A stretch of DNA of 64,000 bases from Haliea sp. (GTDB lineage: Bacteria > Pseudomonadota > Gammaproteobacteria > Pseudomonadales > Halieaceae), in contig JADJAL010000006.1 of NCBI GenBank assembly GCA_016704305.1, forward strand, positions 1-64,000, read 5' to 3'. Shown one piece after another: positions 1 to 9,137 of this stretch. A program made the translations under genes and the position numbers. A model generated the notes under the pieces. It was given only the letters and a program-made list of their open reading frames with translations, made no database searches and was not told the DNA's origin. Each line of letters begins with the position of its first letter. The first letter of the stretch is position 1.

Positions 1-2
1 GG

Positions 3-530
3 TTCTGGGACGATGTATTTACCGTTAATCCACGCTGGTTGAATGACTTTCTGCCCAAGTACAAGGAAAAAATAGGTATTCCCTTCTGGTGCTACACCTA
101 TCCGACCACCCATAACTTCCAATTATTGAAGGATATAAAAGAAGCTGGTTGCAATACCATGACAATGGGAATCCAATCGGGTAGCAAGCGCATTCTGGAG
201 GATGTGTACAACCGTCCTACACCGCTGGATCGTGTTATCGAAGCGGCACAGGAAATTATCGACGCCGGAATTATTGGTTACTTTGACCTCATTACCAAAT
301 CGGCATTTGAAACAGAAGCGGACTTGCGAGCAACGTTTGAGTTTCTTATCGATCTACCTCAGGAGATGAACTACGGCGGCTACGCTGAGATGGCAAGTTA
401 TCCGACTTACTCGTACTCGAAAAAGGAAGAAGCGGCCAGGGAAAGTAACATTGTGACCTCTATTGGCACGGTGGATGACAAGACCTACGATTATTACCAC
501 AACCTGGTGACCTCAAACAGGCAGGGCTAA
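3..530 (+). CDS. Radical SAM protein, C-terminal part (5' end outside window)
   Basis: The frame is open from the first bases of the window, so the gene starts upstream. The visible part begins with a WDD segment typical of B12-binding-type radical SAM enzymes. It continues with the second half of the radical SAM barrel: a GIQSGS motif about 50 residues in, then the helix/strand pattern that follows it. The CxxxCxxC cluster motif would lie upstream and cannot be checked. The protein stops with YYHNLVTSNRQG, rather soon after the barrel, so the C-terminus may be shortened. Base composition is AT-richer than the genes that follow. The substrate cannot be told from this fragment. Confidence 0.75.
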   Translation, partial: FWDDVFTVNPRWLNDFLPKYKEKIGIPFWCYTYPTTHNFQLLKDIKEAGCNTMTMGIQSGSKRILEDVYNRPTPLDRVIEAAQEIIDAGIIGYFDLITKSAFETEADLRATFEFLIDLPQEMNYGGYAEMASYPTYSYSKKEEAARESNIVTSIGTVDDKTYDYYHNLVTSNRQG

Positions 531-614
531 CGGAGTACGAATACCCACCATCAGTCATGTGTTATGTGCTGTCATCTTATATACTACCCGCTCACTCGCG
601 AGGGGCATGGATAT

Positions 615-1691
615 ATGGCATTGAAAGTGGTGGTGTGGGGAACGGGTAACGTAGGTCGCCCAGCAATCAGGGCGGTGTTGTCACACAGCGAACTTGAACT
701 GGTTGGCGTGATTGTTGCCAGCAAGGACAAAGTGGGTCTTGATGCAGGCGAGATTGCCGACGTGGCTGCGACCGGCGTTCTCGCTACTGATGACTGGCGC
801 AGCGTGTTGGATGCCGGTGCCGATGCGGTTATCTACACCGCCACGGCGGATATCCGCCCGGTAGAGGCCATGAATGACCTGATGGCGTGCCTGGATGCCG
901 GTATCAACGTGGTGTCCAGCGCCTTCTATGCATTTCTTCATCCCGGATCCTGTCCGCAAGAGGCACTTCAACCCGTGCAGGAGACCTGCGCCAGAACGGG
1001 CGCGTCGCTGTTTGTCTCGGGTATCGATCCCGGTTGGGTCATGGACTCGTTGCCTGTTGTTCTAAGTGGAGCAGTGTCCGGTATCCGCGAAATTCGCACC
1101 CGGGAAATTTTCAATTATGCCCTCTACGACCAGCCGCACGTCGTGCGCGAGGTGATCGGCTTTGGCGGGTCCATGGACGCAGTGCCGATGATGCTGCACG
1201 ATTTTGCGATTGAGTTCGTGTGGGCACCGATGGTGCGCCTGGTCGGTGAGGCAATGGGCAAGCCGGTGGAGAAGATCGCCGTAAGCGTCGAACGCCTGCC
1301 ACTGGAACGCACGATTGAAGTGCCTGGCATGGGTACTTTCGCGGCGGGGACGCAGGGCGCCTTTCGCTTCGAGGTACTCGGTTATCACGCGGGTAAGCCT
1401 CTGTACGCACTGGAGCATATTACCCGCATAGACGATGCGTGTGCGCCGCACTGGCCGTACCCGCCCGAAGGTCGCGGCTGCCACCAGGTGATCATCAGCG
1501 GCGACCCGGATTTGCATGTCAGCGTGCACGCCGAGGATCACCACGAGCCCGGCGTGGCTGGCGGTGGGAACGCCTCGGCAGCCAACTGGATAGTCAATGC
1601 GCTGCCCGGTGTCTGCAGCGCAAAGCCGGGTATAGTGACAGTAATTGATCTCCCGCGTATCACCGGAGCGGGGCAGTTGAATATCAGGTGA
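615..1691 (+). CDS. NAD(P)-binding oxidoreductase of the dihydrodipicolinate reductase / amine dehydrogenase type
   Basis: 358 aa. The N-terminus is a Rossmann strand with GTGNVG (residues 9-14), followed by a DapB-like fold. The overall pattern fits the family of 2,4-diaminopentanoate and related NAD(P)H-dependent amine dehydrogenases rather than biosynthetic DapB, which is about 100 residues shorter. An upstream in-frame ATG at 564 would add 17 residues, but the Rossmann strand starts directly after the ATG at 615, so 615 is preferred. The stop lies 7 bases before the next gene, suggesting an operon with the membrane protein, SIMPL protein and SDRs downstream. The substrate is unknown. Confidence 0.75.
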   Translation: MALKVVVWGTGNVGRPAIRAVLSHSELELVGVIVASKDKVGLDAGEIADVAATGVLATDDWRSVLDAGADAVIYTATADIRPVEAMNDLMACLDAGINVVSSAFYAFLHPGSCPQEALQPVQETCARTGASLFVSGIDPGWVMDSLPVVLSGAVSGIREIRTREIFNYALYDQPHVVREVIGFGGSMDAVPMMLHDFAIEFVWAPMVRLVGEAMGKPVEKIAVSVERLPLERTIEVPGMGTFAAGTQGAFRFEVLGYHAGKPLYALEHITRIDDACAPHWPYPPEGRGCHQVIISGDPDLHVSVHAEDHHEPGVAGGGNASAANWIVNALPGVCSAKPGIVTVIDLPRITGAGQLNIR

Positions 1692-1698
1692 TGTCGCC

Positions 1699-2406
1699 AT
1701 GAGCAATGATGGAGCACAAGCAGGCCAGTCCTCGGAACATGTCATCGAGCCTGAAGTATTCGGGGAAAACGCCCGGGTTGGCCAGTGGTTCCCACATGAC
1801 GAGAACGAGATTCCTGAATCGGCCAGTCAACCAAAGGCCGCCCGTGTGCGCCTGGCGAGGCTGGCGCGCAATCACGGCCTGGTGTTCCTCGTGGCCATAC
1901 TGTCGTTCGCGGCAGCCGATACCTGGAACGTATTGAGCGGGCTGCTGATTGCAGACTTACTCTGTGTCACGATTGCCGCGCTGGCTGGTATCACCATTAC
2001 CACGCTGGTACACGAGTGGTTTCATTACTGGGGCGCTCGATTTGCACGAGCGCATGTCAGTATACCTACCCGGCAAGGTTTGTTTGTTTATGTCTGGGAT
2101 TTCGGCCGCAACAGCACGGGCCAGTTCCTGATCATGAGTATTGCCGGCACCATTGGCAGCGTATTCGCGGTAGCGCTGTTATGGACTACCGTGCCCGCCG
2201 ACACCCTGGCTCGCGCGGTCCTGCGCAGCGCTGCCGTCGCCAGTGTCATCTACTCCGCAATGATTGAGTGGCCGGTGATTCGTCGGTGCAGATACAGCGG
2301 TGATCCCCTGGGCGAGTTGTCAAAAATCGACAAGGCGCTGCTGATGCGCAGCTTCGTTGTCGCGAGCCTGTCTGGTATCGCAATGACGATACTATTGATC
2401 TACTGA
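1699..2406 (+). CDS. Multi-pass membrane protein with an HExxH motif
   Basis: 235 aa. A polar N-terminus of about 58 residues is followed by hydrophobic segments near 60-80, 86-104, 133-155, 170-188 and 216-235. At the end of the second segment is HEWFH (residues 105-109), a match to the zinc-metalloprotease HExxH pattern, placed as in membrane-embedded M50-type proteases. A convincing second metal-binding motif (LDG or NPDG) is not evident; GDPLGE near residue 200 is the nearest candidate. The protease role is therefore inference. The family is not recognised. It sits 7 bases after the preceding oxidoreductase and 49 before the SIMPL gene. Confidence 0.65.
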   Translation: MSNDGAQAGQSSEHVIEPEVFGENARVGQWFPHDENEIPESASQPKAARVRLARLARNHGLVFLVAILSFAAADTWNVLSGLLIADLLCVTIAALAGITITTLVHEWFHYWGARFARAHVSIPTRQGLFVYVWDFGRNSTGQFLIMSIAGTIGSVFAVALLWTTVPADTLARAVLRSAAVASVIYSAMIEWPVIRRCRYSGDPLGELSKIDKALLMRSFVVASLSGIAMTILLIY

Positions 2407-2455
2407 ATGCCAGTTGCACGCGCAAACGGTTAATCCAAACCAGCGGGAGTTTAGG

Positions 2456-3193
2456 GTGAATACACGAGTCAAGTTTCGATTTGCGTTGTTGAATATTCTG
2501 TTCCTGTCCTGCGTCATCGCGGGGGAGGTTGCCGCGGCCAGCGATGAACCGGTGCCACGCATTTCAGTCACCGGCGAGGGTAAGGTTGACATCCCGCCGG
2601 ATATGGCTGTGCTGGTCCTGAGCGTCAATCGGGAGGCCACCACGGCGCGAGAAGCGCTCACCGCCAATTCTGCGGCGATGAGCAAAGTGCTGGGGGCTAT
2701 GACGGCGCTCGGTATCGACAAGCGCGACCTGCAGACGGCCAATTTCGACATCCAGCCGCGTTACACCTACCCGACTCGACCCGACGGTTCCGGCGAAGCG
2801 CCCCGGTTGGTGGGTTATATTGTGCGCAACTCACTCTCGGTCCGCGTACGCGATATCAGCCGCGTGGGCGAGGTGCTCGACACATCGGTAACGCTGGGCG
2901 TCAATGAAGGTGGCAGCATCCTGTTTACCAACGATGATCCCTCCGCAGCCATTACCCAGGCGCGGGTCAAGGCGATGCAGGAGGCACTCGCCAAAGCCCG
3001 CACGCTCGCGGAGGCCGCAGGCGTGAAATTGGGCAACGTGCTCGATGTTTCCGAGCAGAACTTCAGTCCCCGGCCGATGCCGATGATGGCCAAGATGGAA
3101 ATGGCAATGGACAGCGCGGGAGCGCCGCCCATTGCCGCAGGTGAGAATACCTACACAGTGACCGTCAACGTGTCGTTGGCGATAGTCCAGTGA
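2456..3193 (+). CDS. SIMPL domain-containing periplasmic protein (DUF541)
   Basis: 245 aa from a GTG with a GGGAG ribosome site just upstream; the TTG at 2414 is in frame but less likely. The N-terminus is a signal peptide (hydrophobic LLNILFLSCVIAGEV, cleavage near AAA-SD). The mature part follows the DUF541/SIMPL pattern: ISVTGEGKVDIPPDMA, a central QPRYTY segment and a C-terminal TYTVTVNVSLAIV strand. SIMPL proteins are periplasmic or outer-membrane associated oligomers of mostly unknown function; some are linked to oxidative stress. The gene is intact and normal in length. Confidence 0.85.
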   Translation: MNTRVKFRFALLNILFLSCVIAGEVAAASDEPVPRISVTGEGKVDIPPDMAVLVLSVNREATTAREALTANSAAMSKVLGAMTALGIDKRDLQTANFDIQPRYTYPTRPDGSGEAPRLVGYIVRNSLSVRVRDISRVGEVLDTSVTLGVNEGGSILFTNDDPSAAITQARVKAMQEALAKARTLAEAAGVKLGNVLDVSEQNFSPRPMPMMAKMEMAMDSAGAPPIAAGENTYTVTVNVSLAIVQ

Positions 3194-3218
3194 ACACCTT
3201 AAATGGGTCGCGCGCGTT

Positions 3219-3990
3219 ATGACTGTGCAAAAACCTGTCTGCCTGGTGATCGGCGCCGGTGCCGGGATCGGCGGCACGGTCGGCAGGCGATTCGCCGCCG
3301 GGGGTTATCACGCCGTTCTGTGTCGCCGCAGCGATCAGCAGGGGCTTGATGCGCTGGTCGCGCAGATAGCAGACGAGGGTGGCGAGGCGTCCGGCTTGCT
3401 GCTGAATGCGGTGGCGGACGATGCCCTGGAGAATTTGATTACCACCACCGAACGCGACACTGGCCCGATTGCAGTGCTGGTGTTTAACCTCGGTGCCCAG
3501 ATCGGTGATCGCGCGCTGCAGGATACGTCCTACAAGTCTTTTGAAATGTGCTGGCGCCTCGCCACCTTTGCGTTGTTTCGTGTCGCGTCCGTGCTCTGCC
3601 CGATCATGGCCGCGCGCGGCAACGGGAGTTTGCTGGTCACGTCTTCGACGGCTGCGGTGCGCGGGAACGCGGGCCAGCACGCGCACGCAGCCGCGATGGG
3701 TGGGCGTCGTATGCTATGCCAGTCACTGAATGCCGAGTTCGCACCGCAGCCTGCACGTCGCGCACATTTTGATCGATGGTGCGGTCGATGCCCCCGACAC
3801 GCTGGGAAAAATGCTGGGCGCCGATGCGTTTCAATCGTTGCGGGAGAGCCGTGGCATGGACCATGACGGATTGATGCTGCCGGCAATGATCGCCGATACC
3901 TACTGGCACATCGCACACCAGCACCGTTCCACCTGGACGCATGAACTGGATCTGCGCTCGTTTGGCGATCGCGCCTGGTGGAATCATTAG
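3219..3990 (+). pseudogene. SDR family oxidoreductase, frameshifted and with a degenerate active site
   Basis: The first part (3219 to about 3740) encodes an SDR N-terminus with GAGAGIG (TGxxxGIG variant) and TSSTAAVRG. The rest continues in the frame of 3730-3990 (SLHVAHILIDGAVDAPDT to the stop). Homologues read these as one protein, so a single-base shift near 3735-3745 splits it. The region that should hold YxxxK reads HAAAMGGRR, so both the catalytic Tyr and Lys are missing. Related atypical SDRs with an FAAAK motif exist, but here the Lys is also gone. Whether the frameshift is real or a sequence error cannot be told. The gene lies 25 bases after the SIMPL gene and 9 before another SDR. 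Confidence 0.65.
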
Positions 3991-3999
3991 GAGAGAACT

Positions 4000-4854
4000 A
4001 TGTCAGCAGTAAACGCGAAGGAACATTCATTTAAGGACCAGGTCGTCTGGATTACCGGCGCCTCGTCCGGGATTGGTGAGGCACTCGCCAAGGCCTTTTC
4101 GCACAGCGGCGCCAGCGTGGTGTTGTCAGCGCGCAATACCGCAGAATTGAACCGTGTGCGCGAGGAGTGTATCGCAGCGGGCGCAGCAACTGGCACCGTG
4201 TTGGTGCTGCCGCTGGATGTGCTGGACTACGACGCGCTGCCAGAAGCGGTAAATACCGTGCGAAACACCTTTGGCCGCATTGACCTGCTGATCAACAATG
4301 CCGGTACTTCCCAGCGCTCGTTCTGCCTGGAAACGGAGTTGCAGGTCTATCGCACCCTGTTCGAACTGAATGTCATCGCGCAGATTGCCCTCACCAAGGC
4401 AGTGCTGCCCGTGATGGTTGAACAGGGTGGCGGGCACGTGCTGGTAACGGCCAGTGTGGCGGGCAAAGTGGGCGCACCATTGCGCACCGGTTATTGCGCG
4501 GCGAAGCACGCGGTGATGGGATTTTTTGATGCCCTGCGCACCGAGGTGGCCTACCTGGGCATCAAGGTGACGACCATTGTGCCGGGATTCATCCGCACCA
4601 ATATTGGCAGCAATGCCCTGACCGGTACGGGCGCACCTACCGGCAAGGCGGATGAGGATATTGAAGGGGGCATGGATGTCACCGAATGTGCCGACCTTAT
4701 CCTGCAGGGTATCGCAGGTGGCGTGGAGGAGATTGCCGTGGGCTCCGGGCCTGAGATGGGCCTGCTGGAACTCAAGCGCCAGGATCCCACTGGCACGTTT
4801 CGTCTACTGGAGGCGATGGCGGACGACGTGCGCAGCAAGCGCCAGATTGCTTAG
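4000..4854 (+). CDS. Short-chain dehydrogenase/reductase (SDR)
   Basis: 284 aa with AGGAGAG just before the ATG. Classical SDR features are present: TGASSGIG near residues 20-27, NNAG near 98-101, a serine in VTASVAGKVG and YCAAK near 165-169 as the catalytic Tyr/Lys. The C-terminus resembles DHRS7-like membrane-associated or lipid-active SDRs, but the substrate is not known. The gene ends with TAG and its last four bases overlap the end of the convergent wax ester synthase gene. Confidence 0.85.
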   Translation: MSAVNAKEHSFKDQVVWITGASSGIGEALAKAFSHSGASVVLSARNTAELNRVREECIAAGAATGTVLVLPLDVLDYDALPEAVNTVRNTFGRIDLLINNAGTSQRSFCLETELQVYRTLFELNVIAQIALTKAVLPVMVEQGGGHVLVTASVAGKVGAPLRTGYCAAKHAVMGFFDALRTEVAYLGIKVTTIVPGFIRTNIGSNALTGTGAPTGKADEDIEGGMDVTECADLILQGIAGGVEEIAVGSGPEMGLLELKRQDPTGTFRLLEAMADDVRSKRQIA

Positions 4855-6344
4855 CGCTTCGCGGCTTTTGCCTTGTTTTTAGTTTTGGCCTTACGTTTTT
4901 CCGCTGTGGCAGCGCGTTGGCTCGCCTGGTGCGCGGCCACACGCAACTCCTCGAAGGATTCCTCAAGGCAGGTTTTGTAAAACTGCGGGTCCGGCATCAT
5001 CTCGCGACAGGAAGTGAACGTGATGGTGACGTGTCCGGCGCCGGAGAGTACGGCGTGGAACAACCCCATTAAATCCAGCAGCGGCCCGAGTCCCATTATC
5101 AGGTGAACCCTGGCGCCCGCCAGGTAGATCGGAAATTGTGGCCCCGGTACGTTGGAGATCACGACATGGCAGGGCATTGGCCTGGCCGTGCGCGCCGCCG
5201 CCAGTGTCGCCACGCGAAATCCCCAGCCCAGCACCTGGGGGATGAGAATCTCGCTCACGTTCATCATCACGCTGGCGCCCAGCGCATTGGAAAACGCCTT
5301 GGATTGCTGCGCGCTGGCGTGAACGGCCTGCAGGCGCTCCTCGGGATCAGCAATATTCGTCGCCATATCGATTCTCATCAGGCTCACCTGGTTGCCGCTG
5401 GAATCACTGCTGCTTTCACTGCGCACGTTGACCGGCGCGCCGGCGATCAGGCTGCTCTCGGGCAACTCGCCCTTGGCGAGCAAATACTTGCGCAGGGCAC
5501 CGCCGATGACGGCGACGACGATATCGTTGATCGTGACATCGTGCAGGGCCTTGCGCATGGATTTGACCTCGGCCAGATCCATGATCAGTGCGTCAACCAC
5601 GCGATTGCTGCTGATGCGCGTGTTGAAGCGGGTTTTTTCTGTCAGCGTCTTGCGGCGGTCATTAACGGGGTTCGCACTCAGTTTCCTGGCGCGCAGGATG
5701 GCCGGCACGAGTCGGCTGACGGTCGCCACAAACTTCACCGGACGCTGCAGGTTATGGACGTAGGCGCGTGACCACACCTGCCACGGGGACGGTGCGCTCT
5801 CACCCCGCCAGGTGTCGACCACGGGCGGTGCAATCTCGCTGCTCAGGCGGTGAATGGCGGTGATGATCTCGGCTCCGGAAATACCGTCGATAGCGGAGTG
5901 GTGAATCTTGAGCATGATGGCGAAACTGTTTTCGGGCAATCCCTGCACCTTGTTGAGCCCTTCAATCACGTAGGCCTCCCACAGCGGTCGCTTCATGTCC
6001 AGTCCGCGTGCCTGCAAACGGGCCAGCAGGATACAGAACTGGCGCCAGTCGCCGGGCTTGGGCAGCGCGAGATGCCGCACGTGGAACTCCAGGTCGAAGC
6101 CCTCATCCTCTACCCAGTAAGGGGTGTCCAGCCCCATCGCACCGCCCGCCAGTTTGCGCCTGAAGATCGCGGATTTGTGCAGGTTGCGTTCAAAGGTGGT
6201 GAGAATTTCCTTGAAGCGGACTTTGCCTTCCTTGCGCCCGGACTGGTCGTACACGATCACGGGGCTGATGTGCATGGGCGTGCGCGCGGACTCCTGTTGC
6301 AGGAAATTGGCGTCCATTTCCGTTAGTTGCTGCACGGCCTGCAC
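4851..6344 (-). CDS. Wax ester synthase / diacylglycerol acyltransferase (WS/DGAT)
   Basis: 497 aa. It has the acyltransferase motif HHSAIDG at residues 148-154 (HHxxxDG), the N-terminal LTEMDANFLQQE segment and the C-terminal NVPGPQ and GAGHVTITF motifs of the bacterial WS/DGAT family. These enzymes join acyl-CoA to fatty alcohols or diacylglycerol to make storage wax esters or triacylglycerol. The last 23 residues are a Lys/Ala-rich basic tail, not part of the catalytic fold. A TetR gene lies upstream on the same strand with a 94-base gap. A second WS/DGAT is at 27494. Confidence 0.92.
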   Translation of the reverse strand: MQAVQQLTEMDANFLQQESARTPMHISPVIVYDQSGRKEGKVRFKEILTTFERNLHKSAIFRRKLAGGAMGLDTPYWVEDEGFDLEFHVRHLALPKPGDWRQFCILLARLQARGLDMKRPLWEAYVIEGLNKVQGLPENSFAIMLKIHHSAIDGISGAEIITAIHRLSSEIAPPVVDTWRGESAPSPWQVWSRAYVHNLQRPVKFVATVSRLVPAILRARKLSANPVNDRRKTLTEKTRFNTRISSNRVVDALIMDLAEVKSMRKALHDVTINDIVVAVIGGALRKYLLAKGELPESSLIAGAPVNVRSESSSDSSGNQVSLMRIDMATNIADPEERLQAVHASAQQSKAFSNALGASVMMNVSEILIPQVLGWGFRVATLAAARTARPMPCHVVISNVPGPQFPIYLAGARVHLIMGLGPLLDLMGLFHAVLSGAGHVTITFTSCREMMPDPQFYKTCLEESFEELRVAAHQASQRAATAEKRKAKTKNKAKAAKR

Positions 6345-6438
6345 CTCGCTTTATTATTAGAACGATTACTGTGCACCGAAGCGATAGCGCGGGCAAGCGC
6401 AGGAGGGCCGCGGTGCACGCCAAAACGGGGTACGAGCG

Positions 6439-7095
6439 CTATGCTGGCGTTGCGCCCAGTCCCTCGAAGATCGAAACGAGGACGGCGTCGCGGACGTTCT
6501 CGAGGGAGTAGGGGTTGCCCAGCAGATGGCCGATCCGGTTGTCGTTCACCAGTGACACGAAACCGTGGATGGTCGACAGGATGGCGAGCGCTTGCAGCAC
6601 CGGATCGCCAGCGCGCACGACGCCCAACCGCTGGCACTGCTCGATGTTGGCTACCATTTCCTGCAGTGCCTCGCGACTGGTGTGGCGCAGCGAAAGATGT
6701 CCGGTGCTGCTCAGCAGGTCGCCGCTGAACATCACCTGGTAGTAGGCCGGATGTTCGAAGGCAAAATTCACATAGGCCAGGCCGCTGGCGGCGAACTGGT
6801 TGAGCGGGTCGTCGGGTGCGGCTGCCTTTTGGGCCTGCATGGTCTGCTGCATCAGGTTAAAGCCCTGTTCCACCACCGCCAGGATCAGTTCATCGCGGTC
6901 GGCAAAATGCCGGTAGGGGGCGGCATGCGATACGCCGGCGCGGCGCGCGACCTCGCGCATCGACAGGCCCTGGGGGCCGACCTCGTTGACCACTGCCAGC
7001 GCAGCGTCCAGCAATGCGGCGCGCAGGTCGCCGTGATGGTATTTTTCTTTTGCCGCTGTCACGCGCCATTTCCATAAAGAGTGTGATGGTTCCAT
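6439..7095 (-). CDS. TetR/AcrR family transcriptional regulator
   Basis: 218 aa. The N-terminal helix-turn-helix is typical (KYHHGDLRAALLDAA, MREVARRAGVSHAAPYRHFADRDEL); the C-terminal part is a TetR ligand-binding helical bundle. The ATG at 7095 has no clear ribosome site; a GTG at 7062 (giving MTAAKEKYHHGD) matches the usual family start and is an alternative. It is divergent from the carotenoid oxygenase gene and upstream of the WS/DGAT gene on its own strand, so either or both could be its targets. The ligand is unknown. Confidence 0.88.
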   Translation of the reverse strand: MEPSHSLWKWRVTAAKEKYHHGDLRAALLDAALAVVNEVGPQGLSMREVARRAGVSHAAPYRHFADRDELILAVVEQGFNLMQQTMQAQKAAAPDDPLNQFAASGLAYVNFAFEHPAYYQVMFSGDLLSSTGHLSLRHTSREALQEMVANIEQCQRLGVVRAGDPVLQALAILSTIHGFVSLVNDNRIGHLLGNPYSLENVRDAVLVSIFEGLGATPA

Positions 7096-7132
7096 GTTAA
7101 CAAATTCAATCCAGTGTTTCTATTGTCAACAT
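7094..7132. promoter_or_regulatory. Inverted repeat, candidate TetR operator
   Basis: ATGTTAACAA (7094-7103) and TTGTCAACAT (7123-7132) are inverted repeats matching at 9 of 10 positions with a 19-base spacer. They lie in the space between the TetR gene and the divergent carotenoid oxygenase. TetR regulators often bind such sites in their own divergent promoters. This is position-based inference. Confidence 0.35.
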
Positions 7133-7231
7133 CGAGATCGGATGGTAATGTTTCTACCGTCTACACTCACTACATTATTTGAACACTATTTAGCGCTCAC
7201 GCGTCGATAACAACCCTAAAGAGGATCTCCC

Positions 7232-8662
7232 ATGGCCCAGCCGATGTCCGCCACCAACCCGTTCCTGAACTTTCCCTATGGCCCGATCCAGATGGAGTGC
7301 GAGGCCCACGACCTGGTCGTGGAGGGCGAAGTCCCCGCCGACCTGTGCGGCACCTTGTTTCGTGCGGGGCCCAACCAGCGCTTCAAGCCCCGTGGCGATT
7401 ATCACCTGTTCATGGGCGACGGCATGGTGCACGCCTTCCACATCCGGGACGGCAAGGTGAACTACAACAATCGCTGGGTCCGCACCAATAAATGGAAGCT
7501 GGAAGACAGGGAAGCGCGTGCGCTGATCAACCCCATGAATCCCTTCGACTGTGATCCTGCCTACAGTGACTTCGTGTTCACCGACAAGGACGGCACGGCG
7601 AATACCGCCGTCGTATGGCACGGCGGCCGCATGCTGGTGATGGAGGAGGGCCATCCGCCGTTTGAAATCGATCCGGACACGCTCGAGTCGATCGGCAGCT
7701 GGAGCTTTCGCGGCAAGCTGACCACGGCAATGACAGCCCACCCGAAAATTGATCCCGTCACGGGCGAGATGGTGTTCTTTGCCTACATGGCCAGCGGGGC
7801 ATTTTCGCCCGACGTCATGGTCCACAAGGTCAACGCGCAGGGGATATTGACCGAGAGCGTCCGCATTGAAACGCCTTACTCCTCCATGGTGCACGACTTC
7901 GTCATCACGGAGAATTACATTGTGATTCCGGTGATGCCGATCACCGGCAGCCTCGATCGCGCCATGGTCGGTGGGCCGCCTTTTGCGTGGGAACCGGAGA
8001 AAGGCGTATTCCTCGGCGTGTTACCCCGCCACGGCGGCACGGCGGAAAACATCCGCTGGGTGGAAATGGACGTGAGCTTTGCGTTCCATTTCATGAACGC
8101 GTTCGACAAGGACGGCGTGATTTCGGTCGACGCCTGCCAGTTTGAAACCGCACCGCTGTTCCCGACGCCCGACGGCAAGGCCACCGGCAAGTCCGAGCCC
8201 TTCCTGACGCGTTGGACTATCGACATGAACGATCCGAAGTCGCGCGCCACCTTCAAGCGCATCGATGAGTTCCAGTCGGAGTTTCCGCAGTGCGATCCGC
8301 GCTACACCGGGAAGGAATACCGCCATGGCTGGTACACTTCGCCCGATGGCACGGCGAAGAGCACCATTACCGAGAACGATGACTTCTACAACGTGGTCGG
8401 GCACTTCGACCACAAGACCGGTGCTGTCGACCGCTACTCGTTCGGGCAGGCGATGACCTCCGAAGCGATCTTCGTGCCGAAATCCGCAACGGCCGCGGAA
8501 GGCGAGGGTTACCTGCTGTCCGTGGTGACCAACTTCGAGACGCGCACCAGCAGCCTGTATATCTTCAACGCGCTCAAGCTCGCCGACGGGCCGCTGGCCA
8601 AGGTGCACCTGTCCCACCGCGTGCCCGCCGGGTTTCACGGCGGCTGGCGCCCGGGTGTTTAA
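7232..8662 (+). CDS. Carotenoid oxygenase family protein (RPE65/lignostilbene dioxygenase type)
   Basis: 476 aa, seven-bladed propeller family that cleaves double bonds of carotenoids, apocarotenoids or stilbenes with a non-haem Fe(II) held by four histidines. Candidate ligands are seen in order in TAHPKIDP (about residue 170), MVHDFVIT (about 221), FAFHFMNAF (about 286) and FHGGW near the C-terminus (about 469). AAAGAGGATCTCCC precedes the ATG. FRAGPNQRF near the N-terminus and the DGDGM-equivalent MGDGMVHAF are family hallmarks. One of three paralogues in the window (also 46432 and 60994). Divergent from a TetR gene. The substrate is unknown. Confidence 0.92.
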   Translation: MAQPMSATNPFLNFPYGPIQMECEAHDLVVEGEVPADLCGTLFRAGPNQRFKPRGDYHLFMGDGMVHAFHIRDGKVNYNNRWVRTNKWKLEDREARALINPMNPFDCDPAYSDFVFTDKDGTANTAVVWHGGRMLVMEEGHPPFEIDPDTLESIGSWSFRGKLTTAMTAHPKIDPVTGEMVFFAYMASGAFSPDVMVHKVNAQGILTESVRIETPYSSMVHDFVITENYIVIPVMPITGSLDRAMVGGPPFAWEPEKGVFLGVLPRHGGTAENIRWVEMDVSFAFHFMNAFDKDGVISVDACQFETAPLFPTPDGKATGKSEPFLTRWTIDMNDPKSRATFKRIDEFQSEFPQCDPRYTGKEYRHGWYTSPDGTAKSTITENDDFYNVVGHFDHKTGAVDRYSFGQAMTSEAIFVPKSATAAEGEGYLLSVVTNFETRTSSLYIFNALKLADGPLAKVHLSHRVPAGFHGGWRPGV

Positions 8663-8699
8663 GTCGTGACCGCTTGCTGATGGAATCAGTTGGTGCAGA

Positions 8700-8721
8700 C
8701 AGGGGGTGGGTTCACCCCCTG
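8700..8721 (+). terminator. Stem-loop downstream of carotenoid oxygenase
   Basis: CAGGGGGTG and CACCCCCTG form a perfect 9-bp stem with a GGTT loop, 37 bases after the stop codon. No T-tract follows, so an intrinsic terminator is possible but not certain. Confidence 0.45.
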
Positions 8722-8828
8722 GACATCGTCAAGGCATTTGGCGTGCTCGGTGAACTGCGCCGGAATCCGCATCGCACGGACCTGAACTCGACAACCCGCG
8801 CGCAACGATGGGGGCGCGCGTGGTCGAT

Positions 8829-9137
8829 ATGCACGATCTCTGGCACATCCTGAACGGATGGGACTCGGATATTTTCGGCGAAATTCACCTGCTGGGTTAC
8901 AGCTACGCCCAACTCGGAGGCTGGGCCTGGCTCATACTTGGCGTTATCGCGAACAGCATTCTGGCGACGAAAGGGCGTTTTGAGGGCATCGGCTATCTGC
9001 GCAACGCAATGCGCCGCGGGCGCAAGGCGGCATTGCTCGTCGCGGTAGACTGGGAGGCGATGTTGCCGCTGCCGCTGGATGAAGTGCGCCAGCGGCTGTC
9101 GATCGCGCCCCCTGAGCCGTATCAACGATTGCCATAG
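8829..9137 (+). CDS. Hypothetical small protein with one membrane segment
   Basis: About 102 aa from the ATG at 8829 (109 aa from the ATG at 8808). One hydrophobic stretch, GGWAWLILGVIANSILA, is followed by a basic region (MRRGRKAALLV) and a polar tail. Residue use looks protein-like and better than in the overlapping opposite-strand frames. No family is recognised. Its 3' end overlaps the convergent FAD enzyme gene by 16 bases. It could be spurious. Confidence 0.45.
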   Translation: MHDLWHILNGWDSDIFGEIHLLGYSYAQLGGWAWLILGVIANSILATKGRFEGIGYLRNAMRRGRKAALLVAVDWEAMLPLPLDEVRQRLSIAPPEPYQRLP

